A stretch of 64,000 nucleotides of DNA from an uncultured Duncaniella sp. (GTDB lineage: Bacteria > Bacteroidota > Bacteroidia > Bacteroidales > Muribaculaceae), in assembly GCA_910578515.1 (NCBI GenBank), contig CAJTQR010000002.1:558001-622000 (forward strand), read 5' to 3'. Position numbers and translations under genes: made by a program. The notes below the pieces were generated by a model. The model was not told the DNA's origin, ran no database searches, and saw only the letters and a program-made list of their open reading frames with translations. Shown one piece after another: positions 1-9,368 of this stretch. How positions within the stretch are numbered: the first letter of the stretch is position 1; every line of letters starts with the position of its first letter.

Positions 1-2045
1 CAGGTCTTGCTCCCAACACCACTTATTACTATGCCTCATACGCTGACCTCGGCACAGGCGTGGTTTACGGTGACGTGCAGACATTCACCACTTCCGATTT
101 CTCTCTTGACCTTGACAATGACCTTGTTGACCTTGGTCTGTCAGTGAAATGGGCGAAATTCAACCTTGGCGCACGCTCTGAGTCAGAACTCGGCGGTCGC
201 TTCGGTTACGGTGACCTGACCGGTGTAAGCAATTCGATTGATATGGCTGACTATGGTCAGAAGGATATCTATCGTACCGACCGTGACGTGGCTAACAAGG
301 CATGGAGCGGTAGCGTGACTCTCCCCACCGCTGCTGACTTTGAAGAACTCTTTAACCTCTGTACAAAGGAATGGACCGTGGTTGACGGTGTGAACGGTTA
401 TAAACTGACCGGTCCTAACGGTAACTCAATCTTCCTTCCTGCAGCCGGTTCACGTACCATCAGCGAAATCAGCGGAGAAGGTGTGAACGGTGTTTATGCC
501 ACCGGTTCAATCAACCCCGGCAATGAGCAGTTTGCTGTTGCATTCAACTTCTCATCTTCTTACTCATCACGCACCTCCACTCCTCTCTACGAAGCACTCT
601 CAGTGCGTCCCGTATCTACCGCACGCAATGTGGTGTTTGACAAATCACTCCTTTACAAGACATGGGAAATCGACTATAACGATGGCAAGTGTGTCAAGTT
701 CAACGGTCCGGTTTGGTTCTACGGCACAGCCGATTCATGGCGCACCGTATCAAACGGCGAGCCTATTGTAGGCGACAGCTGGAAGTGGGATGCCGATGCA
801 TCAAACACTTGGGCATTCGGCGATTGCTCAGGCTACATGACTCTCAATGCCGACGGTACTATCGTGGTCAAGAACCAGAACGGTGAAGAACAGACTGGTA
901 CCTATACCATCGATGAGGCAAACAAGACCATCACCTCTACCGTGGCTCTCCTTGTTCCTGACAACTTCCCCGGTCAGTGCGCTAACCTTAAGAATGAGAT
1001 TAAGATTCTCTCTCTCACTTCTGATGCCGCTCAGTTCGGTTATTTCCGTGACGGTGACCCTGCTACACTTTCAGTGAATATGGTTCCCCAGCTTGAGAAG
1101 TATGGCTATACTGCTAAACTTACCTGCTACGGCGGTTGGAATGACAACACTTGGGATAGCGCTTCCATCACCATCCCCGGTGGTGAGAAGGCTCTCGGTC
1201 AGCACACCATCACTCTCAATGCTGCTGAACCCCGTCCTTACGGTCAGGTTTACGTAGTGGATATCGAAGGTTTTGCTGCCGCTTATCCCAACTCATTCGT
1301 TCGTCTCGATGCCATCAAGGCTGACGGCAAGGATGTGCCTTTCGACGGTTCCAAGCTTTTCTACGGTGATATCGAAAATAAGGGTACCTATCGTATCGAA
1401 TTGGCTAACATCTGGGGCTGCGGTCACAATGAGTCATGGAACGGTCTTGGCGATTCAGCTTTCCGTCCCGAAGGTGGCGAAGTGACTGAGGAAACCAATC
1501 TTGCGTTCAACTCTACATTTGAGGTGACTTTCACAATTGTGTCACTTGACTCAAACGGTGCTGGTATGTATATGCCTAAGCTTGCTACCGTAGCTGCCGG
1601 ATGGGCTGCACAGGTGTGGGATGCCACTAATAGTGAGACATTTGAGGTGAAGTATGAGAACTTCCAGTATAAGCTCGCTGACAATACCACTTGCAACATC
1701 AAATATGAAGGTGAAGGTTACGGCGCAGGTGTGATAATGAACTTCGTCCAGACTGACAATCTTTATCAGTTCTTCCCCGGTACCAAGGCTACTCTCGACA
1801 AGATTTTAATTGATGGCAAGGAACTTACCGGATGGGATGCTTCCAAGATTGTGAATACCGATGCTGACGGTGCAGGTGTGCATCATCGCGTGGAACTTTG
1901 GAACTGCTGGGGCGCTACAAGCGGTAACTGTGCATTCGGCACTGCTACCGGCGACGGTAAGGATATCATGGCTCCTCTCGGATTCAACTCTTCAATCGAG
2001 GAAACTGTGACATTCAAGTCTCTCTACGCTAACCCCTGGAAATAA
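1..2045 (+). CDS. Large surface glycan-binding-like protein, 5' end outside window
   Basis: The reading frame is open from base 3, so the gene begins before the window. The first residues (GLAPNTTYYYASYAD) look like the end of a fibronectin-III-like domain. From about 130 to 620 the protein matches the FISUMP / Fibrobacter major paralogous domain pattern (LGLSVKWAKFNLGA, then a lectin-like fold rich in G, N and S). A lipocalin-like stretch follows (about 640-1090), then two related beta-rich modules of about 150 residues, each with conserved Trp/Gly/Asn (WGCGHNESWNG and ELWNCWGATSGN), which resemble carbohydrate-binding modules. It sits directly before a GH5 endoglucanase and is probably an outer-surface glycan-binding protein of a beta-glucan utilisation locus whose SusC/SusD genes would lie off the left edge. 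The domain names come from pattern memory; the glycan-binding role is inferred. Confidence 0.6.
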   Translation, partial: GLAPNTTYYYASYADLGTGVVYGDVQTFTTSDFSLDLDNDLVDLGLSVKWAKFNLGARSESELGGRFGYGDLTGVSNSIDMADYGQKDIYRTDRDVANKAWSGSVTLPTAADFEELFNLCTKEWTVVDGVNGYKLTGPNGNSIFLPAAGSRTISEISGEGVNGVYATGSINPGNEQFAVAFNFSSSYSSRTSTPLYEALSVRPVSTARNVVFDKSLLYKTWEIDYNDGKCVKFNGPVWFYGTADSWRTVSNGEPIVGDSWKWDADASNTWAFGDCSGYMTLNADGTIVVKNQNGEEQTGTYTIDEANKTITSTVALLVPDNFPGQCANLKNEIKILSLTSDAAQFGYFRDGDPATLSVNMVPQLEKYGYTAKLTCYGGWNDNTWDSASITIPGGEKALGQHTITLNAAEPRPYGQVYVVDIEGFAAAYPNSFVRLDAIKADGKDVPFDGSKLFYGDIENKGTYRIELANIWGCGHNESWNGLGDSAFRPEGGEVTEETNLAFNSTFEVTFTIVSLDSNGAGMYMPKLATVAAGWAAQVWDATNSETFEVKYENFQYKLADNTTCNIKYEGEGYGAGVIMNFVQTDNLYQFFPGTKATLDKILIDGKELTGWDASKIVNTDADGAGVHHRVELWNCWGATSGNCAFGTATGDGKDIMAPLGFNSSIEETVTFKSLYANPWK

Positions 2046-2054
2046 ATAATCTAT

Positions 2055-2152
2055 AAAAAAGTTGCAGAACTCCGTTTCAAGCCAAGTAATGCCTTCGCTT
2101 TGGCGTGGCAGGAGAAATCTGGCGGGATACGGTGGGGTTCTGCAACTTTTTT
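2055..2152 (+). terminator. Rho-independent terminator with a large apical region
   Basis: A perfect 16-bp stem (aaaaaagttgcagaac at 2055-2070 with its complement at 2137-2152) ends in a T-run ten bases after the stop codon. The 66-nt apical part contains a second inverted repeat (gccaa / ttggc around 2081-2104), so the structure is branched and larger than a usual terminator. Confidence 0.75.
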
Positions 2153-2183
2153 AATGAATGTATATAAGAATCTCTAAGGATAT

Positions 2184-3914
2184 ATGAACAGAATAAGTAC
2201 GTTTATGACATCACTTGTATTCTCCCTTTTCAGCATTTTGGCTATGGGGTGCAGTGATGATGATGCCAAGAACATTGAATTTGACGCCAGTGATTTTGTG
2301 GTGAGCAAGACTGACATGGCTCTTGCCGGTACTGCAGAGCAGTCGTTGACAATTAAATCACCTGTAAAACCTACCGTTTCATCGGACGCCGCATGGCTGC
2401 ATGTGGGAACAGTTGAGAAGGGAAATGCCTCTACACTCTACACTGTGTCGGTGTGGGCCGACGAGAATACCTCGTTTGATGTCCGCAAAGCTACTGTCAC
2501 CGTCACTGCCGGCGCTTTGACCAAATCAGTCACTGTGAGCCAGTATGGCGCAGAGACAGTGGAAATCAAGAATCTCAATCCCGGTGCCGAACTTGCCGCC
2601 GAGGGTGGTGTCCTTTCAGTGACCTACGCAGCCACCGGTACTGTCTCAATCAAGGCTCCCGAATGGCTCAAGGAAGTGAAAAGTAAAGCTTTGACCGAAA
2701 ATGTCGTGAACTTTTCGTACAGCGCTCATTATGGCGATGCTGAACGTGCGGGTGAGATTGTGATTTCGCTTGCAAGCGATGCTTCGATTACCGCATCGGT
2801 AGCTGTGAAGCAGGCAAACATGGTTCCCTCCACTGACATGAGCGATGATGCCAAGACTCTCGCCAAGAAGATGTTTGCCGGTGTGAATATCGGCAATACC
2901 ATGGAGTGCCCCGGAAAGGAAGGCGACTGGAGTGGCTCGAAAGTCACCGAGGAGTATATCAAGGGTCTGAAGGCGCTTGGTTTCAATGCTGTGCGTGTGC
3001 CATGTGCCTGGGATAGCTATATTTCAGATGCCGCTACCAATACCATTGACCCCGCATGGCTTTCACGCGTGGATGAAGTGGTGGGTTGGATTGTAGCCAA
3101 CGACATGTATGCCATTCTCAACATCCACTGGGATGGCGGCTGGCTTGAAAATACATGCAAGGAGGGCTACAGTGAGGCTGTGAATAAGAAGCAGCAGGAT
3201 TATTGGACCCAGATTGCCAAGAAACTCAATCATTATGACCAGCATCTCCTCTTTGCAGGTATGAACGAGCCAAATTATGAAAATAATAAGTCGATTGATG
3301 CTATCATGGCATACCAGCAGACATTTGTTGATGCCGTGCGTGCCACAGGCGGCAATAATGCCATGCGAGTGCTCGTGCATCAGGCTCCCAATACCGATAT
3401 CAATGCATCGGTAGCCAACTACTACCATCTTCCCACCGATGTGGTGAAGGACCGCGCTATGGTTGAGGTGCATTTCTATGACCCGAGCGATTATACCATC
3501 ATGGGTAGCGATGGAGAATGGGGTGCAGGTTCTCTGGTGAAGCTCTACTGGGGCAAGAATTTCCATGTGGAAGGTTCAAACCGCAACTGTACATGGGGAG
3601 AGGAAAGTCACGTGGACGGACAGTTCAAGAAGATGAACGACAAGTATGTGTCGGCAGGTGTGCCTGTGATACTCGGCGAGTACTCTTCATCTGTCCGCAA
3701 CACTACCGCTTTCCCCGAGCTTGACAAATCAGTCTATGAGCCGAGCCGCGCTTATTGGAATGAATATGTCACTAAGGCTGCCAAGAGCAACGGCTGTGTG
3801 CCTTTCTATTGGGAGACCGGTGGCGATATAAGCCGCAAGAGCGGAAACGCTATCAATCCCTATGCTATTGACGGATTGATGAAGGGTGCCAATGCTGCCA
3901 CCTATCCGTTCTAA
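2184..3914 (+). CDS. BACON-domain GH5 endoglucanase lipoprotein
   Basis: This secreted beta-glucanase is likely anchored in the outer membrane. Residues 1-23 are a lipoprotein signal ending in the lipobox AMGC with Cys23 followed by SDDD, an acidic start typical of Bacteroidetes surface export. About 40-210 are two BACON-like beta-sandwich repeats (SDAAWLHVG and related), which act as spacers or glycan contacts in related enzymes. The catalytic (beta/alpha)8 barrel runs from about 218 to the end with the GH5 landmarks: GVNIGNT, a VRVPCAWDS strand, ILNIHWDGGW, the acid/base Glu362 in GMNEPNY and the nucleophile Glu499 in VILGEYSSS. Architecture is like xyloglucan or mixed-linkage-glucan enzymes, but the GH5 subfamily cannot be assigned by eye. 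It probably works with the preceding surface protein; a terminator separates them, so transcription may be separate. Confidence 0.85.
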   Translation: MNRISTFMTSLVFSLFSILAMGCSDDDAKNIEFDASDFVVSKTDMALAGTAEQSLTIKSPVKPTVSSDAAWLHVGTVEKGNASTLYTVSVWADENTSFDVRKATVTVTAGALTKSVTVSQYGAETVEIKNLNPGAELAAEGGVLSVTYAATGTVSIKAPEWLKEVKSKALTENVVNFSYSAHYGDAERAGEIVISLASDASITASVAVKQANMVPSTDMSDDAKTLAKKMFAGVNIGNTMECPGKEGDWSGSKVTEEYIKGLKALGFNAVRVPCAWDSYISDAATNTIDPAWLSRVDEVVGWIVANDMYAILNIHWDGGWLENTCKEGYSEAVNKKQQDYWTQIAKKLNHYDQHLLFAGMNEPNYENNKSIDAIMAYQQTFVDAVRATGGNNAMRVLVHQAPNTDINASVANYYHLPTDVVKDRAMVEVHFYDPSDYTIMGSDGEWGAGSLVKLYWGKNFHVEGSNRNCTWGEESHVDGQFKKMNDKYVSAGVPVILGEYSSSVRNTTAFPELDKSVYEPSRAYWNEYVTKAAKSNGCVPFYWETGGDISRKSGNAINPYAIDGLMKGANAATYPF

Positions 3915-3999
3915 TCTGCAAGGACGACTTTTAAGTATTTTACGCATAAATAGGATTTGAGTGCAATCAACGATGAACTGAATTGAAAGTTTGTCACCT

Positions 4000-4036
4000 C
4001 AAGGCGTCGGATGTAAAAACCATCCGGCGTCTTTTG
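4000..4036 (+). terminator. Terminator after the GH5 gene
   Basis: A 13-bp stem with two G-T pairs (aaggcgtcggatg with catccggcgtctt) and a short A-rich loop is followed by TTTTGTCGTTTT. It lies between the GH5 stop and the next start codon. Confidence 0.6.
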
Positions 4037-4049
4037 TCGTTTTATCTGT

Positions 4050-4967
4050 ATGAAACGTTTCTCACTGATACTCACGTTGCTTGTGACAGTGGCTTGTGGC
4101 AAACAGGCTGACAATGTCGCAGATGATGACAATGGTTCTCTTCCCGAACAAGAAATCATGTCATTGGAGCTTCCCGCTATTCCGGAGGCAATATCTACTA
4201 TGGAAGGTAAAGCCGGATATCTGGCAGGTCATTTTTGGGACAATCTCAATTTTACCGATACTCTCCGTTCGCTGAATGTGGATTTTATGGAGCAGAATTT
4301 TGTGGATTTCCTCTCGCTACTTCCGGCTGTGATGAGCAGCGACAGGGCAGTGGCTTTTGACCGTATGCTAAAACAGGCGTCTGCATCACACGATGCCTAC
4401 TGGCTTATGGTGGATATGGGAGACAAATACCTTATGGACCCAAATTCCCCGCTTCGTAATGAGGATTACTATATAGATTTTCTCAATAGCGTGCTTGGCG
4501 ATACGGTGATTTCTCCCGTGGAGAGGGAACGATATGAATATTTCCTCCGTGAGGCTAACAAGGTACGACCCGGTTCGCCGGCGCCTGATTTCAAATATGT
4601 AACTCGTGCCGGAAAAAAATCATCGTTGAGGCAGACATTAGGTAAGCCGTTGGTGCTGGTGTTTACAGCCCCTCAGTGCGATAACTGCAAAGGTATTATT
4701 GATTTTGTATCGGCACATCCCTCGGTTGCCGGACCTCTTGAGTCGGGTGAGATTCAGGTGCTTGCCATATATCCTGAGACTGACAGGAATGCATGGAACA
4801 AACCGCTCCATAAGCTTCCGGCTGCCTGGATTGACGCCATAGTGACTCAGGAAGGGGTCGATTCGCTCTATCCCATCCCGGCATATCCCGCTATTTATCT
4901 GATTAATCCTAACGGAACCATAAGGCTCAAGGATGCTACTCCCGAAGTGCTGATTGAGGCTCTTTGA
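4050..4967 (+). CDS. Thioredoxin-fold lipoprotein with N-terminal DUF5106-like region
   Basis: A 305-residue lipoprotein: residues 1-16 end in the lipobox TVAC. Residues 50-175 are a helical region resembling the DUF5106 module found ahead of thioredoxin domains in Bacteroidales. The C-terminal third is a TlpA/AhpC-like thioredoxin fold starting at RPGSPAPDF, with a CDNC redox pair at 210-213 and a late YPAIYLINPNG strand carrying the cis-Pro. The CXXC suggests a periplasmic thiol-disulfide role; substrate unknown. The gene lies 13 bp after the GH5 terminator. Its 3' end overlaps the convergent downstream gene by 32 bp. Family assignment is good, precise function unknown. Confidence 0.7.
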   Translation: MKRFSLILTLLVTVACGKQADNVADDDNGSLPEQEIMSLELPAIPEAISTMEGKAGYLAGHFWDNLNFTDTLRSLNVDFMEQNFVDFLSLLPAVMSSDRAVAFDRMLKQASASHDAYWLMVDMGDKYLMDPNSPLRNEDYYIDFLNSVLGDTVISPVERERYEYFLREANKVRPGSPAPDFKYVTRAGKKSSLRQTLGKPLVLVFTAPQCDNCKGIIDFVSAHPSVAGPLESGEIQVLAIYPETDRNAWNKPLHKLPAAWIDAIVTQEGVDSLYPIPAYPAIYLINPNGTIRLKDATPEVLIEAL

Positions 4968-5448
4968 GATAAGTCTGGCTATACTGTTTATATTTGATTT
5001 TACCTCCCTCTCTATGCGGGTGGTGGGAAGTTGTTGCCGGCTTGGTTTTCACATCGGTTGATGGCTGTTCGATGTCGCAGACAGCAGTGTCCCTTTCGGA
5101 CTGGGTAGTATCGTGACCGGTGGCAACAGGCTCAGACTTAACGGTTTTTCTTCTCCTTCCGGCACGTTCGCGTGCCGTCTGTGAGCGCTTTATAGCCTTT
5201 TCGATTTCCGGTTTTATCATTAAGAAGGCTACTTGGGCTTCGATTTCGCAATCTATTATATCGATTAGGTCGTCGTTATCATATTCCACAGCCGCGTCAA
5301 GCAGCCGCAATGCATCTTCGTAAGCGTCATAGTATATGTCTTCCAATGAGTTACGGATGCGTTCTACGAAATCGTTGTAGGCTTTCTCTGAAATAGCATA
5401 TCTTTTTTCATGTTTGCTATTTCCATTTTTAGTGTTTGTCGTTTTCAT
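4936..5448 (-). CDS. Conserved hypothetical protein, highly charged
   Basis: A 170-residue protein starting at MKTTNTKNGNSKHEKRYAI. A longer frame reaches 5556, but this start is preferred because a TAnnTTTG promoter element lies at 5482-5489, inside the longer frame. Residues 15-75 are predicted helical and acidic (YDNDDLIDIIDCEIEAQ), about 85-105 are strongly basic (RSQTARERAGRRRK), and the C-terminal 65 residues look disordered. No catalytic motif or membrane segment is visible. The last 32 bp overlap the 3' end of the convergent thioredoxin-fold gene. I do not recognise the family; the helical part with a basic patch could be nucleic-acid or protein binding, but that is speculation. Confidence 0.55.
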   Translation of the reverse strand: MKTTNTKNGNSKHEKRYAISEKAYNDFVERIRNSLEDIYYDAYEDALRLLDAAVEYDNDDLIDIIDCEIEAQVAFLMIKPEIEKAIKRSQTARERAGRRRKTVKSEPVATGHDTTQSERDTAVCDIEQPSTDVKTKPATTSHHPHREGGKIKYKQYSQTYLKEPQSALRE

Positions 5449-5481
5449 AGTGGAGTATTGATTATGTTTGTTAATACTCCG

Positions 5482-5489
5482 CAAAGATA
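5482..5489 (-). promoter_or_regulatory. Bacteroidetes -7 promoter element (TATCTTTG)
   Basis: TATCTTTG on the minus strand, about 35 bases before the chosen start codon of the hypothetical gene. No clear -33 TTTG at the usual 20-bp distance. Confidence 0.45.
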
Positions 5490-5626
5490 CATACACAATT
5501 TCCCCAAAAAGGTGCGATAATGTCAATCCAGTAAAAAATTTTTTTACTGTTCCCAACCGTCAGTGATTGGAATGATTGTTCTTTCCAGAACGGTTAAGAC
5601 GCAGGTTAAATTGTTGTAACAGCCTA

Positions 5627-6169
5627 TTATTCAATTCCGAACTCCTCATGCAGCTTCATGAAACGTTCAAGGCTGCCTGCTGACAGTCGCGCCATTGAAG
5701 CTTTCACTTTCTCAAACGGTTTGCGTTTCATTTCTCCGCTTTTTGAATAAAATTTGTCGGCGTAGCAGACGAGGCGTTCAAGCTGCGTCTCAGGCATATA
5801 GTCCCCTGGGGGCAACGGTAGATTCTGGCGCTCGATATCCTCAGTGGTGATGCCGGCTCCGGTATGTCTTTCAGCCACCCGTGCAGTCTCCTCGCTGAAA
5901 CCTTCGCTCCGCAGCAGAGCTCCCCCCAACAGTCCGTGCATTATGTAAGGCTCAGTGCCGTGACAGTCAATGTCGGGTGCATCGGTGAGATATATACCTA
6001 TGTCGTGGAGCATCGCGGCGCGTTCGATATCCTCCGGCGCTAACGGCAGGTTGCGTCGTGATGCTATTTCCAAAGCCAAGTCCGCCACTTGGCGGCAGTG
6101 CTTTATATAGATTACCCTGCGGGTGGTGCCCGCAGGGTAATACTTATCTATTATTTCTGTTGTGTTCAC
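5627..6169 (-). CDS. HD-domain phosphohydrolase
   Basis: A 180-residue member of the HD superfamily of metal-dependent phosphohydrolases. The first metal-ligand His is His24 (IKHCRQVADLAL), the HD pair is His55-Asp56 (AAMLHDIGIYL), and further His/Asp ligands follow in YIMHGLLGG, AERHTGAGI and CYADKFYSK. This pattern fits the small HDIG-type proteins common in archaea and Bacteroidetes; the substrate is unknown, probably a nucleotide or phosphate ester. It begins 21 bp after the stop of ilvE on the same strand and is probably its operon partner. No signal peptide, so cytoplasmic. Confidence 0.75.
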   Translation of the reverse strand: MNTTEIIDKYYPAGTTRRVIYIKHCRQVADLALEIASRRNLPLAPEDIERAAMLHDIGIYLTDAPDIDCHGTEPYIMHGLLGGALLRSEGFSEETARVAERHTGAGITTEDIERQNLPLPPGDYMPETQLERLVCYADKFYSKSGEMKRKPFEKVKASMARLSAGSLERFMKLHEEFGIE

Positions 6170-6190
6170 TTGACAGAGCGGTAGGTGTGA

Positions 6191-7213
6191 TTATTCCACA
6201 ATTGTACACCAGCCGTGGGTGTCATCTATTTCGCCAAGCTGGATGCCACGGAGAGTGTTGTAGAGCTTGGTGGTGATAGGACCGGGCTCACCATTCTTCG
6301 ACACGATATATTTCTTACCGGTGTCGAGGTCGTCAATCTCACCTACGGGCGATGCTACAGCGGCAGTGCCTACGGCGGCAGCCTCGTCGATTTCGCTTAG
6401 CTCCTCGACGGTGATGTGGCGGCGTTCCACCTTCACACCCATATCTTCGGCAAGTTGCATAAGGCTCTTATTGGTGATGGAGGGCAGGATGGAGCTTGAT
6501 GCGGGAGTGATGTAGACGCCATCCTTGATTGCCATGAAGTTGGCAGGACCGCACTCGTCGAGATATTTCTTCTCTTTCGGGTCGAGATACAGCACGGCTG
6601 AGTAGCCGAGCTCGTGGGCATGCTCACCGGCGGTAAGCGATGCAGCGTAATTGCCGCCTACTTTCCACAGACCTGTACCGTTGGGCGCCACGCGGTCATA
6701 CTGGCGCATTATGCAGATATTGGTTGGTTTGAATCCGGTTTTGAAATATGGTCCCACAGGTGAAACCAGAATCATGAACAGATATTCAGAAGCGGGCTTG
6801 ACACCAATCTGGGCAGAGGTGCCGAGTTCGATGGGACGGATATATAGCGAAGCGCCCGAGCCGTAAGGAGGCACAAATCGTTCGTTGAGTTTTACCACCT
6901 TTAGCACCATTTCCTTGAACTTCTCCACAGGCAGCGGTTCCATAAGGATACCTTTGGCTGATTCCTGGATACGTTTGGCATTTTCTTCCAGACGGAACAC
7001 ACGGATTTTGCCATCCTTTCCACGGAAAGCCTTCAGACCTTCGAATATTTCTTGTCCGTAATGAAGACAAGTGGCAGCGATGTGAAGATTCACTTCCTCA
7101 CTTTGCGATACCTCTATTTCACCCCATTGTCCGTTGCGATAGTAGCATCGCACATTGTAATCAGTTGGAATGTAACCGAATGACAGGTTCTTCCAGTCCA
7201 ATTCGTTATTCAT
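6191..7213 (-). CDS. ilvE: Branched-chain amino acid aminotransferase
   Basis: A 340-residue fold-type IV PLP enzyme that transfers the amino group between glutamate and the 2-oxo acids of Leu, Ile and Val. The PLP-binding lysine is Lys184 in LWKVGGNYAASL. Other landmarks are YGQEIFEGLKAFR near residue 60, GSGASLYIRPIELGT, and SSSILPSITNKSLM plus DEAAAVGTAAVASPVGEI in the C-terminal half. Its length and LWKVGGNY motif fit the larger BCAT type. The start MNNELDWKNL at 7213 is chosen over an upstream Met at 7360 because the extra leader is unrelated to the family and overlaps a TAnnTTTG promoter. An HD-domain gene follows 21 bp downstream. Confidence 0.92.
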   Translation of the reverse strand: MNNELDWKNLSFGYIPTDYNVRCYYRNGQWGEIEVSQSEEVNLHIAATCLHYGQEIFEGLKAFRGKDGKIRVFRLEENAKRIQESAKGILMEPLPVEKFKEMVLKVVKLNERFVPPYGSGASLYIRPIELGTSAQIGVKPASEYLFMILVSPVGPYFKTGFKPTNICIMRQYDRVAPNGTGLWKVGGNYAASLTAGEHAHELGYSAVLYLDPKEKKYLDECGPANFMAIKDGVYITPASSSILPSITNKSLMQLAEDMGVKVERRHITVEELSEIDEAAAVGTAAVASPVGEIDDLDTGKKYIVSKNGEPGPITTKLYNTLRGIQLGEIDDTHGWCTIVE

Positions 7214-7285
7214 TATATAATTAATTAATGATGTGTTTGGTGATAAGTTGTCAGAAAACCGAGGGATTTTATGACATTTCATCTG

Positions 7286-7293
7286 CAAAATTA
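7286..7293 (-). promoter_or_regulatory. -7 element upstream of ilvE
   Basis: TAATTTTG on the minus strand about 75 bases before the ilvE start. It lies in the 342-base divergent gap 7214-7555, which holds only this and the plus-strand promoter of the AspT-like gene; no ORF or stable hairpin seen. Confidence 0.5.
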
Positions 7294-7465
7294 CTAAAAT
7301 TTTAATGATTATGCTTATAAAGGGATAAAAAAGATATTTTAAATGATATTTCCATGGCATATTTGCTGCGGAATGGAATGGTTGGTATGGAAAGTGAAAT
7401 CATATATGGTAATGGACGTGGTGAAGAGGCGTGAAAATACAATTACAGAAAAATTTCTGTATACG

Positions 7466-7499
7466 TTTGTTAAAATTCGGGAAATATATAGTAACTTTG
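7466..7499 (+). promoter_or_regulatory. Promoter of the AspT-like transporter gene
   Basis: TTTG at 7466-7469 and TAACTTTG at 7492-7499 are separated by 22 bp, close to the Bacteroidetes sigma consensus. The start codon is 56 bases downstream. Confidence 0.65.
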
Positions 7500-7555
7500 C
7501 ACCTTCAAAAAGCAACTCTGACCAACGCGGTACATAAAGATTGTAAATTAAATAT

Positions 7556-9205
7556 ATGGAATGGTTAATTAATTTGATTGGTCCCGGACACACGGAGCTG
7601 GCAAGCACACTTGAGCTCTACTCCTTTGTGATAGCTTCCGGTATCTATCTTGGAAAGCTTAAGGTTGGGGGCATCTCGCTTGGTGTCACATTCGTGCTTT
7701 TCGTAGGTATTCTGATGGGACACTTCGGCTACGTGGTAAATCCTGAAGTGCTTAAGTTTGTTCGTGAGTTCGGTCTTATCCTGTTCATTTTCGCTATCGG
7801 TATACAGGTGGGACCCGGTTTCTTCTCTTCATTCAAGAAAGGTGGCGTGCTGCTCAACGCTCTTGCAGTGCTGATAATCCTGCTCAATGTCGGAATCGTG
7901 CTCGCCATATTCTTTATCGATGGCAACACTCATATCTCCGCTCTGGTAGGTGTGATGTCGGGAGCTGTCACCAATACCCCCGGTCTTGCCGCCGCCCAGC
8001 AGACTGCTGGTAGCACCGAAGCTATCAATGTGATGGCTATGGGTTACGCTGCCGCCTATCCTCTGGGTGTGATTGGTATCATACTTTCAATGCTGATTGT
8101 CAAGGCTGTGTTCAAAATCAAGACTGAGGATGAAATCCGTGCCATAGAAGAAGAAATCGAAGGCTCGCAGCAGAAGCCTCTGATTGTATCGTTTGAGGTG
8201 ACCAACAAACTTATCAACGGAAAGTCGCTTTACGAACTGCATCAGATTCTTGACTGTGACTTCGTGGTGTCACGTCTCATGGGTGAGGATGGTAAGGTGG
8301 TAATTCCGACCTCAAAGACCCTCCTTCATGTAGGCGACAAGATATATGTGGTGCTTGCTCCATCGGATGAAATGAAATTCCAGGGAGTGATTGGTCACGA
8401 GATTGACATGGACTGGGAAGATGTTCAGAGCCAGGTGTTCTCACGCCGCATTGTGGTGACTCAGAGCAAATACAATGGTGTGCCCCTCGGCGACCTCCGT
8501 CTCCACACTGCATACAGTCTGAACTGCACACGTGTTAACCGTGCCGGTGTCGACCTTCTCGCATCGCCTTCGCTCCGCCTTCAGGTGGGCGACCGCTTGG
8601 TTGTGGTGGGCGACCTCAATGACATAGAGCGTCTCAGCACCCGTCTTGGTAACTCTATGAAGCGTCTTAACCAACCGAACCTCATCACAATCTTCGTTGG
8701 TATCCTCTTCGGTATCATCGTCGGTTCAATCAATGTAGGTTTTGGCATGAAACTCGGTCTTGCAGGAGGTCCTCTTGTGGTGGCTATCCTTCTCAGCCGT
8801 TTCGGTTACAAGTTCAAGCTTGTCACCTACACCTCATCGTCAGCATCGCTTCTTATGCGCGAACTCGGTATATGTCTGTTCCTTGCATCGGTAGGTATTT
8901 CATCAGGTGCCGGCTTCGCAGATACAGTGTTCAACTCCACCGGTATGTGGTGGGTTATCTGGGGTTTCATAATCACCTTGGTTCCGCTGTTGGTTGTCGG
9001 CTTTATTGCCCGCGGTGTCTACAAGATAAATTATCTTACCATCATGGGTCTTGTATCGGGTGGTTGCACCGACCCCCCAGCGCTTGCCTATGCCAATAAT
9101 TCAACCGGTAGCGATGCTCCCGCTGTGGCATATTCTACCGTCTATCCGCTCACAATGTTCCTTCGAGTGGTGGCGGCTCAGGCGCTCGTGCTATGCTTTA
9201 TGTAA
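7556..9205 (+). CDS. AspT/YidE-YbjL family transporter with central RCK_C (TrkA_C) domains
   Basis: A 549-residue inner-membrane protein of the aspartate:alanine exchanger (AspT) family, built as an internal duplication. The N-terminal half (1-190) holds about five hydrophobic helices ending in the signature GAVTNTPGLAAAQQT. The soluble middle (about 205-370) carries two TrkA_C-like modules (LHQILDCDFVVSRL, LHVGDKIYVVLAPSD, LQVGDRLVVVGDLND). The C-terminal half (375-549) repeats the membrane unit and ends with GGCTDPPALAYANN, the counterpart of the first signature. Known members exchange or export small carboxylates or amino acids; the substrate here is not predictable. It has its own promoter and a strong terminator, so it is probably monocistronic. 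Confidence 0.88.
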   Translation: MEWLINLIGPGHTELASTLELYSFVIASGIYLGKLKVGGISLGVTFVLFVGILMGHFGYVVNPEVLKFVREFGLILFIFAIGIQVGPGFFSSFKKGGVLLNALAVLIILLNVGIVLAIFFIDGNTHISALVGVMSGAVTNTPGLAAAQQTAGSTEAINVMAMGYAAAYPLGVIGIILSMLIVKAVFKIKTEDEIRAIEEEIEGSQQKPLIVSFEVTNKLINGKSLYELHQILDCDFVVSRLMGEDGKVVIPTSKTLLHVGDKIYVVLAPSDEMKFQGVIGHEIDMDWEDVQSQVFSRRIVVTQSKYNGVPLGDLRLHTAYSLNCTRVNRAGVDLLASPSLRLQVGDRLVVVGDLNDIERLSTRLGNSMKRLNQPNLITIFVGILFGIIVGSINVGFGMKLGLAGGPLVVAILLSRFGYKFKLVTYTSSSASLLMRELGICLFLASVGISSGAGFADTVFNSTGMWWVIWGFIITLVPLLVVGFIARGVYKINYLTIMGLVSGGCTDPPALAYANNSTGSDAPAVAYSTVYPLTMFLRVVAAQALVLCFM

Positions 9206-9235
9206 TCAAACTCTCAATTAGATTTTAGATACAGA

Positions 9236-9292
9236 ATAGACAAAAAGTTGGAAAGTAAAGACTTATCGGTTTCTTTCCAACTTTTTGTCTAT
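9236..9292 (+). terminator. Strong terminator, 20-bp perfect stem
   Basis: Stem 9236-9255 pairs perfectly with 9273-9292 around a 17-nt loop and ends in a T-rich tail (ATTTTATTTTG). It separates the transporter from prs. Confidence 0.85.
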
Positions 9293-9332
9293 TTTATTTT
9301 GTCTTTTAACTCTTACTAATTGGTATTTTTCG

Positions 9333-9340
9333 TAATTTTG
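9333..9340 (+). promoter_or_regulatory. -7 element upstream of prs
   Basis: TAATTTTG 29 bases before the prs start codon. No good -33 TTTG was found at the expected distance. Confidence 0.5.
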
Positions 9341-9368
9341 CAGCAGAATTTTATCATTATCACATATT

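Noticed and set aside
3063..3566. Long minus-strand ORF of 167 codons
   Set aside because: Lies antisense within the GH5 catalytic domain; composition is that of a shadow frame.
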